Source: Actinomyces slackii | GTDB taxonomy: Bacteria; Actinomycetota; Actinomycetes; Actinomycetales; Actinomycetaceae | Reading direction: 5' to 3' | Length of the DNA stretch: 64,000 nucleotides | Assembly: GCF_900637295.1 (NCBI RefSeq) | Contig: NZ_LR134363.1 | Location: forward strand, 62,001-126,000 | Shown: one piece after another, positions 42,334 through 50,733 of the stretch | Layout of the letters: every line of letters starts with the position of its first letter | Position numbering within the stretch: the first letter of the stretch is position 1 | Translations under genes and position numbers: made by a program | Notes under the pieces: generated by a model | The model's input: only the letters and a program-made list of their open reading frames with translations | Databases searched by the model: none | What the model was told of the DNA's origin: nothing

Positions 42334-43278
42334 CTACTCGAAGTAGTCCTCGTCGACCTCGACGATCCGCACCGTGTGGCGCTCCTGGACGCCCACCCCG
42401 TGGCGGATCATGAGGGAGGCCATGGTCCGACCGTCGATGAGGATGATGCGGCCGGCCGTCTCCTCGCGCGCGGCCTGCTCGGCGGCCTCGCTGAAGGCCC
42501 CGGTGGTCAGGAAGACGCCCCGGTCGGTCTGCGCGGCCGCCATGGCCTCGGCGAAGTCGTGGACGCCGGGGGCGGTGATGAGGCCCTCCCCCGCGCCGAC
42601 GCCGGCCCCGGCGCGCACCGCGCGGACGTAGAGGCGGGCCAGCCCCAGGAAGTCCTGGTCGATGACGCCCTCCAGGCCCCCGCCCTTGGCCAGCCGGGCG
42701 CGCGCCGCGCCGCCCTCCGAGCCGCCATAGCCCATGGCCATGAGCAGGTCGAGGGCCGCCTGCTCGAAGAACACGGGGTCCTGGCTGTTCATCCGCGCCA
42801 GCAGGTCGGTGCCCACCGACTCGTGGAGGTGGTCAAGGACGTGGTCGATCTGCTCCAGGGGGTCGACGGCGGTGGCCGCCGCGTCGATGAACTGCTCGAT
42901 GACCTTGGCGGCCGGCACGGTCGGGCGCTCCAGCTGGGGCCCGATGTAGCCCGGCAGGCTGCGCAGATGCTTCTCGATCATGCCGGTGGGGTGCTCGTCC
43001 AGCAGTTGCAGCCCGATCGGGGTGATGCGGTAGCTCGAGCGCAGGTGGCGCTCAACGGCTCCGCCCTGGGCCAGGTAGGACAGCGCCCAGCCCACGCGGT
43101 TGGCGGCCATGGACTCCCCCGAGGAGATGACGACCGCCTGCTGCTCCTGGCTCAGGGCGAGGCGGGCGATGACGAGCCGCTTGATCTCCCGGTTGCGCCG
43201 GACCTCGCCGTCGTCGAGGACCTGGAGGACCGGGGTCAGCATCTGCTCCCAGCCGGGGACCGGCACCACGCCGCCCAT
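42334..43278 (-). CDS. Mrr-family protein (paralogue 2, catalytic residues lost)
   Basis: A 314-residue relative of the neighbouring Mrr protein with the same order: winged helix (GWEQMLTPVLQVLDDGEV), linker, Mrr domain. The nuclease site is degenerate: the first Asp is Gly (KGGGLEG, 198-204) and the QxK motif is RAV (LYVRAVR). The non-catalytic blocks GVFLTTGAFS and LIDGRTMASLMIRHGVGV are kept. It may be a regulatory or DNA-sensing partner of paralogue 1 (inference). The frame opens at 43398; 43278 has GGAG upstream and aligns with paralogue 1. A leaderless GTG at 43362 is possible. Confidence 0.85.
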   Translation of the reverse strand: MGGVVPVPGWEQMLTPVLQVLDDGEVRRNREIKRLVIARLALSQEQQAVVISSGESMAANRVGWALSYLAQGGAVERHLRSSYRITPIGLQLLDEHPTGMIEKHLRSLPGYIGPQLERPTVPAAKVIEQFIDAAATAVDPLEQIDHVLDHLHESVGTDLLARMNSQDPVFFEQAALDLLMAMGYGGSEGGAARARLAKGGGLEGVIDQDFLGLARLYVRAVRAGAGVGAGEGLITAPGVHDFAEAMAAAQTDRGVFLTTGAFSEAAEQAAREETAGRIILIDGRTMASLMIRHGVGVQERHTVRIVEVDEDYFE

Positions 43279-43438
43279 CAGGCCGAACTCCGAGTCGCGA
43301 TCGGCTCGCACCCGAGCGCATGCCCGCCAGCGGTCGATACGGCGCAGCCCCTGCCCGCCCACGCTCTCATCGTTATCATCTGTACACCGTACCGTCACCT
43401 TCCTGCACGGCGCATCCGATTCAATGCTGCGGCATGCC

Positions 43439-43936
43439 TCACTCGGGCTCGCCGAGGCGGGCGGTGCTCACCGGGTTGCCGTGCTCGGCGATGAGGCTGA
43501 TGACATCCTCGGCGCCCACCCAGGCGGTGGCCGTGTTGTCGTTGGGATGGATGCCCATGACTCCGCCGAGGAAGAACTCATCGATGTAGACCTCCACATC
43601 CCGGGCCTCGTTGTTGAGCACGGCGAAGGGCCCCACGGCCCCCTTGGCCACCGCCATGCGCGCGGCCAGGTCCGCCTCGGAGGCGAAGGACAGGCGGCGC
43701 GAGCCGATGACCTCCTGGATGTGGCGCAGGTTGACCGGCTGCTCGCCGGGGACCACGATGAGGTAGTAGTGGCGCTTCTTGTCGTCGCGGATGAAGAGGT
43801 TCTTGGCGATCCGGTCGGGGTGGGGCAGGCCCGCCTCGATCATGGCCTCGATGGTGAAGACCGGCTCGTGCTCGCTGAGCTCGTAGTCGATCCCGCGCTC
43901 CTCAAGGAGGGCGATGACGTCCTGGCGTGCACTCAT
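43439..43936 (-). CDS. YbaK/prolyl-tRNA editing domain protein (ProXp/PrdX type)
   Basis: A free-standing aminoacyl-tRNA deacylase of 165 residues. The family pattern is EPVFTIEAMIEAGLPHPDRIAKNLFIRDDKKRHYYLIVVPG, and the catalytic Lys is in IAKNLFI. The C-terminal GGVMGIHPNDNTATAWV is typical of the PrdX subgroup, which clears alanyl- or cysteinyl-tRNAPro. The ATG has a GAGAGG element upstream. The 253-bp gap to the upstream dehydrogenase gene shows nothing recognisable. Confidence 0.9.
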   Translation of the reverse strand: MSARQDVIALLEERGIDYELSEHEPVFTIEAMIEAGLPHPDRIAKNLFIRDDKKRHYYLIVVPGEQPVNLRHIQEVIGSRRLSFASEADLAARMAVAKGAVGPFAVLNNEARDVEVYIDEFFLGGVMGIHPNDNTATAWVGAEDVISLIAEHGNPVSTARLGEPE

Positions 43937-44189
43937 CTGCTGCTGCCTCTCTGCTGGGTGGCCCGGGCCCATCCCCGGGGAGCACCAGGGTATGCGACGA
44001 CGGCGCAGGGCACCGGCCCTCGGGGAGCCCCGTTCCTTGGTGGTGGTCCTCGATGGTCCGGGGCCGGGCCGGCTGGCGCCGGCATGATGCCCTGTCCCTG
44101 TCCCACCAATGATCCGGGGGTTTGACCCGGGGGCTGTCGGCGGCGCGGGGGCCGCCGTGGCCCGGGCCCGCGCAGCAGCGGCGCGGCTC

Positions 44190-45716
44190 TCAGGGCTGGG
44201 GCGGCACCGGCGTGGCGACGTAGACGGACTCCAGGTACTCCCCGATGCCCTCCTTGCCGCCCTCGCGGCCCATGCCCGAGTGCTTGACGCCCCCGAAGGG
44301 CGCGCCCGCGTTGGAGATCGTCGCCGAGTTGACCCCGAGCATCCCCACCTCCAGGCGCTCGGCCAGCCGCATGGCGCGACCCGCGTCGCGCGTGTGCAGG
44401 TAGGCGGACAGGCCCACGGCATCGGCGTTGACCCAGTCCACCACCTCGCCCTCGGTGCGGAAGGGCGCCACGGGGGCCACCGGCCCGAAGATCTCCTGGG
44501 TCATGATCTCGGCGTCGGGCGCCACGTCCACCAGGACCGTGGGCGGGTAGAAGAAGCCGGGCCCCTCGGGGATCCGGCCGCCGATCAGCGCCCGGGCACC
44601 GCCGGCCAGGGCGCGGTCTACCAGGCCGGCGACGTCGTCGCGCTGGCGGGCCGAGATGAGCGGGCCCACGTCCACGCCCTCCTCCAGGCCACTGCCCAGG
44701 CGCAGGGCCCCCAGCTCGCGGGTGAGGGCCGCGACGAACTCCTCGTAGACGCCCTCCTGGACGAAGACGTGGTCGGCGGCATTGCAGGCCTGCCCCATGT
44801 TGCGCATCTTCGTGGCCACGGCCGCGCTGACGGCGGCGGGGATGTCGGCGTCGTCGAAGACGATGAAGGGGGCGTTGCCGCCCAGCTCCATAGAGGTGCG
44901 CAGCACATTGTCCGCCGCCTGGCGCAGGAGCGCCTTGCCCACCTCTGTTGAACCGGTGAAGGAGAGCTTGCGCAGTCGGGGGTCGGCCATGAGCGCCGAG
45001 CCCACGCCCCGGGAGTCCTGGGTGGGCAGGACCGACAGGACGCCGTCGGGCAGGCCGGCCTCGGACATGATCCGGGCGAAGAGCAGGGCGGTCAGGGGCG
45101 TGTCCCGGGCGGGCTTGAGGATGGCGGTGCAGCCCGCGGCGAAGGCGGGGCCGGCCTTGCGGGTGGCCATGGCCAGGGGGAAGTTCCACGGGGTGATGAG
45201 CAGGCAGGGCCCCACAGGACGGCGCAGCACCGTGGCCTGGAGGTGCCCCTCGGGCACGCGGAAGTAGTCGCCGCGCACGCGCACGGCCTCCTCGGCGAAC
45301 CAGCGCATGAACTCCGCCCCGTAGGCGACCTCCGCGCGGGACTGGGCCAGCGGCTTGCCCATCTCCAGGGTCATGAGCAGGGCGAGGTCATCGCTGTAGG
45401 TGGTGGTCATGAGCTCGAAGGCCCGGCGCAGGATCTCACTGCGCTCGCGCGGGGAGGTGGCAGCCCACGGCCCCTGGGCGGCGGCGGCCGCATCCATGGC
45501 GGCGACCGCATCCCGCTCCTCGGCACTGGCCACCCGCGCCAGCGCCTGGCCGGTGGCGGGGTTCAGGACCTCCAGCTCCCGTCCCGAGGCCCCGGGGACG
45601 AACTCCCCGCTCAGGAAGATCCCGGTGGGGATGCGGCTGAGCAGATCCCTGCTCAGGTCATCGAGCTCGCGCTCGGGCGGGCTGTCAGATGCGGTCTTGT
45701 CGCTGGCGTGGCTCAT
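44190..45716 (-). CDS. gabD: succinate-semialdehyde dehydrogenase (NAD(P)+)
   Basis: An aldehyde dehydrogenase of 508 residues oxidising succinic semialdehyde to succinate, by closest family resemblance. Visible features are the nucleotide-binding TPWNFPLAMATRKAGPAFAAG and FTGSTEVGK, the general base Glu in MELGGNAP, and the nucleophile Cys in NMGQACNAAD. The C-terminal block SGMGREGGKEGIGEYLE is typical of GabD. The ATG at 45716 has a strong AAGGAG. No GABA transaminase is nearby, so the physiological substrate is open. Confidence 0.9.
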   Translation of the reverse strand: MSHASDKTASDSPPERELDDLSRDLLSRIPTGIFLSGEFVPGASGRELEVLNPATGQALARVASAEERDAVAAMDAAAAAQGPWAATSPRERSEILRRAFELMTTTYSDDLALLMTLEMGKPLAQSRAEVAYGAEFMRWFAEEAVRVRGDYFRVPEGHLQATVLRRPVGPCLLITPWNFPLAMATRKAGPAFAAGCTAILKPARDTPLTALLFARIMSEAGLPDGVLSVLPTQDSRGVGSALMADPRLRKLSFTGSTEVGKALLRQAADNVLRTSMELGGNAPFIVFDDADIPAAVSAAVATKMRNMGQACNAADHVFVQEGVYEEFVAALTRELGALRLGSGLEEGVDVGPLISARQRDDVAGLVDRALAGGARALIGGRIPEGPGFFYPPTVLVDVAPDAEIMTQEIFGPVAPVAPFRTEGEVVDWVNADAVGLSAYLHTRDAGRAMRLAERLEVGMLGVNSATISNAGAPFGGVKHSGMGREGGKEGIGEYLESVYVATPVPPQP

Positions 45717-45785
45717 CTCTCTTCTCCTTCGAAGGCGCCCATCCATCCTCGCACGGGGCGCCCGGCCCGGGCCAGGGGCGGCGCG

Positions 45786-45884
45786 GACGAGCCTTTGCGT
45801 CGAGAACGAGCCTTTGCGTCAATCACCCCTGTGCTAACCCCCGTCGGATGACGCGAACCCTCGTCCGATACGCAGACCCTCGTC
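45786..45884. repeat. 99-nt palindromic element, copy 2
   Basis: Ungapped match to 21373-21471. The two arms each carry two GACGAG-TTTGCGTC-type motifs in mirror order. Lies between uppS and gabD. Confidence 0.75.
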
Positions 45885-45937
45885 CGCGACGCATCCTCTC
45901 GCGCTCGGCGCGAACCGGCGCGGGACAGCCTCCCGCC

Positions 45938-46753
45938 CTACTTGCCCAGGCGCCGCTCACGGCGGGCGTAGTCGCGCAGGGCCCGCAGGAAGTCCACGCG
46001 GCGGAAGGCCGGCCAGTTGACCTCGCAGAAGTAGAACTCGGAGTGGACCGACTGCCACAGCAGGAAGCCGGAGAGGCGCTGCTCGCCGGAGGTCCGGATG
46101 ACCAGGTCGGGGTCGGGCTGGCCCTTGGTGTAGAGGTGGGCGGTGATGTCCTCCTCGCTCAGGGAGGCGGCCACCTCCTCCAGGCTGGCCCCGGCTGCGG
46201 CGCGCTCGCGCAGCAGGGCGCGCACGGCGTCAGCGATCTCCTGGCGCCCCCCGTAGCCCACGGCGATGTTGACCTGCATGCGCTCATCGGCCTCGTGGTC
46301 CGCCGAACCGGCATCGGCGGATGCGCCGTCGCCAGGGCCCGCGGGGGCGGTGGAGGACACGGAGGTCTGGAGGCGGCGGGCCACCGGCTCGGGCAGCAGC
46401 TCGACGGCGCCCACCAGGCGCAGCCGCCAGCGCTCAGCGGCCGCGAGCTCGTCGACAGCGGCGGCGATGATGTCCAGCAGTGGGGAGAGCTCCGCGGGAT
46501 CGCGGGCCAGGTTGTCCGTGCTCAGCAGCCACAGGGTGACCACGCGAACCCCGGCCTGCTCGGCCCAGGTGAGGAACTCGGCGATCTTGTCCGCCCCGCG
46601 CTTGTGCCCCTGGGAGGGGCCGATCCCCATCGCCTTGGCCCAGCGGCGGTTGCCGTCCAGGATGACGCCGACATGCCGGGGAGCCTTGGCCGGGTCCATG
46701 CGCGCGGTCAGGCGGCGCACATAGAGGTCGTAGAGGAGGTTGTCGCCTGCCAT
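45938..46753 (-). CDS. uppS: cis-prenyl (isoprenyl diphosphate) synthase, UppS family
   Basis: Builds Z-polyprenyl diphosphate for cell-wall carrier lipid. 271 residues. The catalytic Asp is in VGVILDGNRRWAKA; other blocks are TLWLLSTDNLARDP and the dimer/diphosphate motif IRTSGEQRLSGFLLWQSVHSEFYF. Position next to a divergent haemolysin-III gene and near greA parallels M. tuberculosis Rv1086/Rv1085c, where the product is a short-chain Z-farnesyl enzyme. A 25-residue Ala/Gly/Asp-rich insert lies near 135-160. GGGGAG precedes the ATG. Confidence 0.94.
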   Translation of the reverse strand: MAGDNLLYDLYVRRLTARMDPAKAPRHVGVILDGNRRWAKAMGIGPSQGHKRGADKIAEFLTWAEQAGVRVVTLWLLSTDNLARDPAELSPLLDIIAAAVDELAAAERWRLRLVGAVELLPEPVARRLQTSVSSTAPAGPGDGASADAGSADHEADERMQVNIAVGYGGRQEIADAVRALLRERAAAGASLEEVAASLSEEDITAHLYTKGQPDPDLVIRTSGEQRLSGFLLWQSVHSEFYFCEVNWPAFRRVDFLRALRDYARRERRLGK

Positions 46754-46962
46754 GGATCTCCCCGGGGATCAGAGGTCGGGGCCCGACGACGCCGGGCTTG
46801 CCCAACGGTACCGCGCCGGGCACCGCGCCGCCCTGCGCTCAGGAGCCGATGGCAGGGCTGGAGGGGCGCGCAGCAGGACCCGGCGGGCAGGATGGGTCCT
46901 TGTCAGGGCGATCGGTCTCGGCCCTCAGCGCCTGCTCCGGGCCTCTGGCCCGGGCCTGCCGG

Positions 46963-47012
46963 GCAGAGTCAAGCGGAGTCGGGCAGAGTCGAGCAGAGTC
47001 GAGCAGAGTGAG
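46963..47012. repeat. five 10-bp tandem repeats (GCAGAGTCGA type)
   Basis: Imperfect units at 46963, 46973, 46983, 46993 and 47003 in the 465-bp gap between uppS and trhA. No gene is recognised in 46754-47218. Confidence 0.7.
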
Positions 47013-47148
47013 CAGAGCCGGGCGGCCGCTGGGAGCTGTGCCCCGCGCCTGTCCCGACAGCGCGCGATGGCAGGGGCGCGGGGCGAGTCACCGGGCCGCT
47101 GCCGAATCACTGAGGCGGGCGCCACGCCGCCGGTGCGCCTGCCCAGGA

Positions 47149-47187
47149 GTAACCTACTCCTCCGTAACCTACGGAATCGTAACTTGC
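47149..47187 (+). promoter_or_regulatory. three phased GTAAC repeats upstream of trhA
   Basis: GTAACCTAC at 47149 and 47164 and GTAACTTGC at 47179, exactly 15 bp apart. The first two also form small hairpins (AGGAGTA/TACTCCT, CCGTA/TACGG). They lie 32-70 bp before the start codon. Confidence 0.5.
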
Positions 47188-47218
47188 GGATTCGGCCCGC
47201 CCGAGCAGAAGGAGGACC

Positions 47219-47908
47219 ATGAGCGCAGCCGCGACCAACAAGCACTCCCGCACCGCCCACGCGGGCGTCGTCGCCTCGATGAAGCCCCGCCTGCGCGGGT
47301 GGATCCACGCCGGAACCGCGCCCCTGGCCCTGGCCGCATGCATCGTGCTGACCGCCCTGGCCCCGGGGGCAGGCCTGACATGGGCCTGCGCCATCTACCT
47401 GGTCTGCTCCCTGCTGCTCTTCGCCAACTCCGGGGTCTACCACATCGGCTCAGGGCACTGGCCCGCCCGGGTCACCGCCGTCCTGAGGCGCATCGACCAC
47501 GCCAATATCTACCTGCTCATCGCCGGCACCTACACCCCGCTGTCCGTGGCCCTCCTGCCTCCCAGCACGGCGGCGCTGGTGCTGGGCATCGTCTGGGCGG
47601 GCGCGGGCATCGGCACCGCCACCAACCTGCTGTGGATGAGCGCGCCGCGGTGGTTCACCGCCGGGCTCTACGTGATCCTGGGCTGGGTGGCGATCTGGTT
47701 CCTGCCGCAGTTCTGGACCAACGGCGGGCCCGCCATCGTCTGGCTGCTGGTGGCCGGCGGGGTGACCTACACGCTGGGCGCGGTCATCTACGCCCGCAAG
47801 CTGCCCAACCCCTCCCCGCGCTGGTTCGGCTTCCACGAGGTCTTCCACGTGTGCACCGTGGCGGCCTGGGCGTGCCAGTGCGTGGCCTGCTACCTGGCTG
47901 TGCTCTGA
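47219..47908 (+). CDS. trhA: haemolysin III family membrane protein (TrhA/PAQR)
   Basis: A seven-TM PAQR-type protein of 229 residues. Family histidines and acidic residues appear in GWIHAGTAPLAL, NSGVYHIGSGHWP, RRIDHANIYLLIAGTYTP and GFHEVFHVCTV, the expected metal-site pattern. In other bacteria TrhA affects membrane homeostasis; true haemolysis is doubtful. A strong AAGGAGG precedes the ATG. Divergent pairing with uppS is conserved in actinobacteria. Confidence 0.93.
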   Translation: MSAAATNKHSRTAHAGVVASMKPRLRGWIHAGTAPLALAACIVLTALAPGAGLTWACAIYLVCSLLLFANSGVYHIGSGHWPARVTAVLRRIDHANIYLLIAGTYTPLSVALLPPSTAALVLGIVWAGAGIGTATNLLWMSAPRWFTAGLYVILGWVAIWFLPQFWTNGGPAIVWLLVAGGVTYTLGAVIYARKLPNPSPRWFGFHEVFHVCTVAAWACQCVACYLAVL

Positions 47909-48000
47909 ACCGCCCCCACGAGGTCCTCTCATCCGGGGATTGGGTACATTCTGCTCCACCGGCAGCGACGCCGCCCCATCCCGCCCGAACGGAGAATCGC

Positions 48001-48984
48001 GTGACCAAGAGCAAGAAGAGCGCCGCATCCACGCACTGGAGCGCCGACCCTCGCACGGCGCTGCGCGTGGGCCAGGGCATTGACCTATCCGCACTGGACC
48101 GGGCCTCCACCCCCGGCTGGCAGGGCGATGAGGACGCGGCCGTGGCCTGGACCCAGCAGATCACCCCCTTGCTCTCCGAGCTCCAGGAGCGCCTCTTCGC
48201 CGCCTCCCGGGCGGGCGGCTCCAGGCGCATCCTGCTCGTGGTCCAGGGCCTGGACACGGCCGGCAAGGGCGGGATCGCCCGGCATGTCATGGGACTGGTC
48301 GACCCCCAGGGCGTGCGCCTGACCGCCTTCAAGGCCCCCACCGCCGAGGAGCGCGCCCATGACTTCCTGTGGCGCATCCGCAAGGCCATCCCCGAGGCCG
48401 GGATGATCGGCATGTGGGACCGCTCCCACTACGAGGACCTATTGGTGCCCCTGGTATCCGGCGACCTGGACGAGCAGGCGATGGCCGATCGCATCGCGCA
48501 GATCCATGAGTTCGAGCGCGAGCTCATCGCCCAGGGCACCACGATCATCAAGGTCGCCCTGCTCATCTCCCACACCGAGCAGGGCCGGCGCCTCCTGGAG
48601 AGGGTGGACCGCCCGGACAAGCACTGGAAGTACTCCCCCGGGGACATGGATGTGCGCGACCAGTGGGAGGACTACCAGGCCGCCTACCAGCGGGTGCTGG
48701 AGGAGACCTCCTTCCCCGAGGCCCCCTGGCATGTCATCCCCGCCGATCACAAGTGGTACGCCCGCCTGTCGGTGACCTGCCTGCTCGCCCAGGCGCTGGC
48801 GGATCTGGACCTGTCATGGCCGCAGGCCCGCTTCGACGTCGAGGCCGAGCGCCAGCGGGTGCGCGCCAGCCTGGAGCAGGGCGCTCTGGCCGATTACGAC
48901 CAGGCCCGCCGCGCCAAGCAGGGCAAGGCCACCAAGCGCGCGCGGGCCATGGAGGCCGCCATCGAGGCCCTGCCGGGACGCTGA
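48001..48984 (+). CDS. ppk2: polyphosphate kinase 2 family protein
   Basis: PPK2 transfers phosphate between polyphosphate and nucleotides. From the GTG at 48001 it has 327 residues. Walker A is VQGLDTAGKGGIARHV. The lid and Walker B region is MIGMWDRSHYEDLLVPLV, and the C-terminal HVIPADHKWYARL is typical. GGAGAA lies upstream and TACATT (about 47944-47949) is a possible -10. The frame is open far upstream, but that part has no PPK2 similarity. Subclass and preferred nucleotide cannot be decided here. Confidence 0.93.
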   Translation: MTKSKKSAASTHWSADPRTALRVGQGIDLSALDRASTPGWQGDEDAAVAWTQQITPLLSELQERLFAASRAGGSRRILLVVQGLDTAGKGGIARHVMGLVDPQGVRLTAFKAPTAEERAHDFLWRIRKAIPEAGMIGMWDRSHYEDLLVPLVSGDLDEQAMADRIAQIHEFERELIAQGTTIIKVALLISHTEQGRRLLERVDRPDKHWKYSPGDMDVRDQWEDYQAAYQRVLEETSFPEAPWHVIPADHKWYARLSVTCLLAQALADLDLSWPQARFDVEAERQRVRASLEQGALADYDQARRAKQGKATKRARAMEAAIEALPGR

Positions 48985-49202
48985 GCCCCGGGCAGAACTA
49001 CCCCCACCGATCACGTCGCCCCAGGTCACGGGCGATCCGACCACAGCACGGCCTCACGCTCCCCGGGAACTCCCAGGCAAAGCACAGACTGCGGCGTAGA
49101 CTCGCCCATCAAAGCCGCTTGGGCCCGTGTTGGGGCGACCGAGCGCCGTCGTCGTCCCACCGGCCGGCGAGGGCACCACCGAGGACAACCCGAGGAGCAG
49201 AT

Positions 49203-49688
49203 ATGTCCGAGCAGACGCAGGGCACGTGGCTGACCCAGGAGGCCTACGACCGTCTGGCCGCCGAGCTGGAGCACCGCAAGACCGCCCAGCGCAAGGAGAT
49301 CGCCCAGCGCGTGGAGGACGCGCGCCAGGAGGGCGACCTGCGCGAGAACGCCGGCTACCACGCCGCCCGCGAGGAGGCCGGGCTCAACGAGGCCCGCATC
49401 ATCCAGCTCGAGGAGACACTGGACAACGCCCAGATCGGCGAGGCAGCCGCTGACGGCTCGGTATCAGCGGGCACCATCGTCACCGCGAAGGTCGCGGGCA
49501 AGGAGCAGGTCTTCGCCCTGGGCGGCCAGGAGATCACCGCCGACGTCCCCGAGGGTGTCAAGGTCTTCTCCCCCGACGCCCCGCTGGGCCAGGCCCTCAT
49601 GGGCCACCGCGCCGGGGACACGGTCTCCTACGAGGCCCCCAACGGCCGCGAGATCACCGCCGAGATCGTCGAGGTCACGCGGGTGTGA
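49203..49688 (+). CDS. greA: transcription elongation factor GreA
   Basis: Rescues backtracked RNA polymerase by stimulating transcript cleavage. 161 residues. The N-terminal coiled coil carries the acidic tip DLRENAGYHAAREE. The C-terminal FKBP-like domain ends with SPDAPLGQALMGHRAGDTV. TAGACT near 49095 is a probable -10, giving a leader of about 100 nt. A strong stem-loop follows. Position near trhA/uppS resembles mycobacteria. Confidence 0.96.
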   Translation: MSEQTQGTWLTQEAYDRLAAELEHRKTAQRKEIAQRVEDARQEGDLRENAGYHAAREEAGLNEARIIQLEETLDNAQIGEAAADGSVSAGTIVTAKVAGKEQVFALGGQEITADVPEGVKVFSPDAPLGQALMGHRAGDTVSYEAPNGREITAEIVEVTRV

Positions 49689-49724
49689 GCCCCGGGCGCG
49701 CCAGCGCCCACCGACTGCCCCACG

Positions 49725-49758
49725 AGCGCCCTGGCGGATCCGCATCCGCCAGGGCGCT
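49725..49758 (+). terminator. strong stem-loop after greA
   Basis: A perfect 15-bp stem (AGCGCCCTGGCGGAT and its inverse) with a CCGC loop, 36 bp after the stop. No T-run. Confidence 0.75.
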
Positions 49759-49928
49759 CACTGGTGCGGCGGGCCACGGAGCCGCACCATGCGCCGAGAC
49801 CGGCATTCCGCCCGCCACCGCGCCGGGACCGACGCCATCACCGTCGGTCCCGGCGCAGCATGCCGGTTTCGACAAGAGGTTTCGACACGAAGTTTCGACA
49901 AGAACAGGCGGCGCAGTAGCGTGCCGTC

Positions 49929-50636
49929 ATGACGATGACACCAACGCGCAACCCCGACCTGCCCGGCCGCGAGGACTCCATCCTTCCCGCGCCCGGCGAC
50001 CACGTCGTCCTGGGCACCCCGCTGAACGGGCCCTGGCCCCAGGGCACCGAGGTCATCTACCTGGCGGGGGGCTGCTTCTGGGGCGTGGAGCGCTTCCTGT
50101 GGCGCCAGGACGGCGTGGTCTCCACCGCCGTCGGGTACATGGGGGGCACGACGCCCAACGCGACCTACCAGGAGATCTGCACCGGGGCCACCGGTCATGC
50201 CGAGACGGTGCGCGTGGCCTACGACCCGGCCGTCTGCGGGGCGGGCGGGGAGGCACTCCTGCGCGTCTTCTGGGAGAACCACGACTCCACCCGGCTCAAC
50301 CGCCACGGCAATGACGTGGGCACCCAGTACCGCTCAGCGGTGTGGACGACCACGCCCGCCCAGCAGGCGGCGGCCCTGGCCATCCGCCAGGCCTTCGGCT
50401 CCGAGCTGGCCCGGCTGGGCCTGGGCAGCTGCGTGACCACGGTGGAGCCCGCCGAGCCCCTGTACGCGGACTTCGGCGGGCCCTTCTACCTGGCCGAGGA
50501 CTACCACCAGGGCTACCTGCACAAGAACCCCAACGGCTACTGCAACCACGGCCCCAATGGGGTGACCTGCCCGGTGGGCGTGGCCGACCTGCCCGCCCAG
50601 GTCGACCTCCTGCCTCCCCAGGCCGCCCAGGAGTGA
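49929..50636 (+). CDS. msrA: peptide methionine sulfoxide reductase MsrA
   Basis: Repairs methionine-S-sulfoxide. 235 residues, with the catalytic GCFWG at 48-52 (Cys49). VSTAVGYMGG and DYHQGYLHKNPNGYC carry substrate-binding and resolving-region residues. TAGCGT (49917-49922) is 6 nt before the ATG with no Shine-Dalgarno, so the message is probably leaderless. Confidence 0.96.
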   Translation: MTMTPTRNPDLPGREDSILPAPGDHVVLGTPLNGPWPQGTEVIYLAGGCFWGVERFLWRQDGVVSTAVGYMGGTTPNATYQEICTGATGHAETVRVAYDPAVCGAGGEALLRVFWENHDSTRLNRHGNDVGTQYRSAVWTTTPAQQAAALAIRQAFGSELARLGLGSCVTTVEPAEPLYADFGGPFYLAEDYHQGYLHKNPNGYCNHGPNGVTCPVGVADLPAQVDLLPPQAAQE

Positions 50637-50642
50637 GCCGCC

Positions 50643-50665
50643 CCGGGGGCCGGCTCGGCCCCCGG
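50643..50665 (+). terminator. stem-loop after msrA
   Basis: A perfect 9-bp stem CCGGGGGCC/GGCCCCCGG with a 5-nt loop, 6 bp after the stop. Confidence 0.65.
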
Positions 50666-50733
50666 CACCGGGGGACGCACGTCACCATAGATTTCACGGT
50701 TCCGCGATATCGGGTCGCCGTAGAGTCCGATTC

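Noticed and set aside
46963..47012. CRISPR array
   Set aside because: The 10-bp units are directly adjacent with no spacers. Simple tandem repeat.
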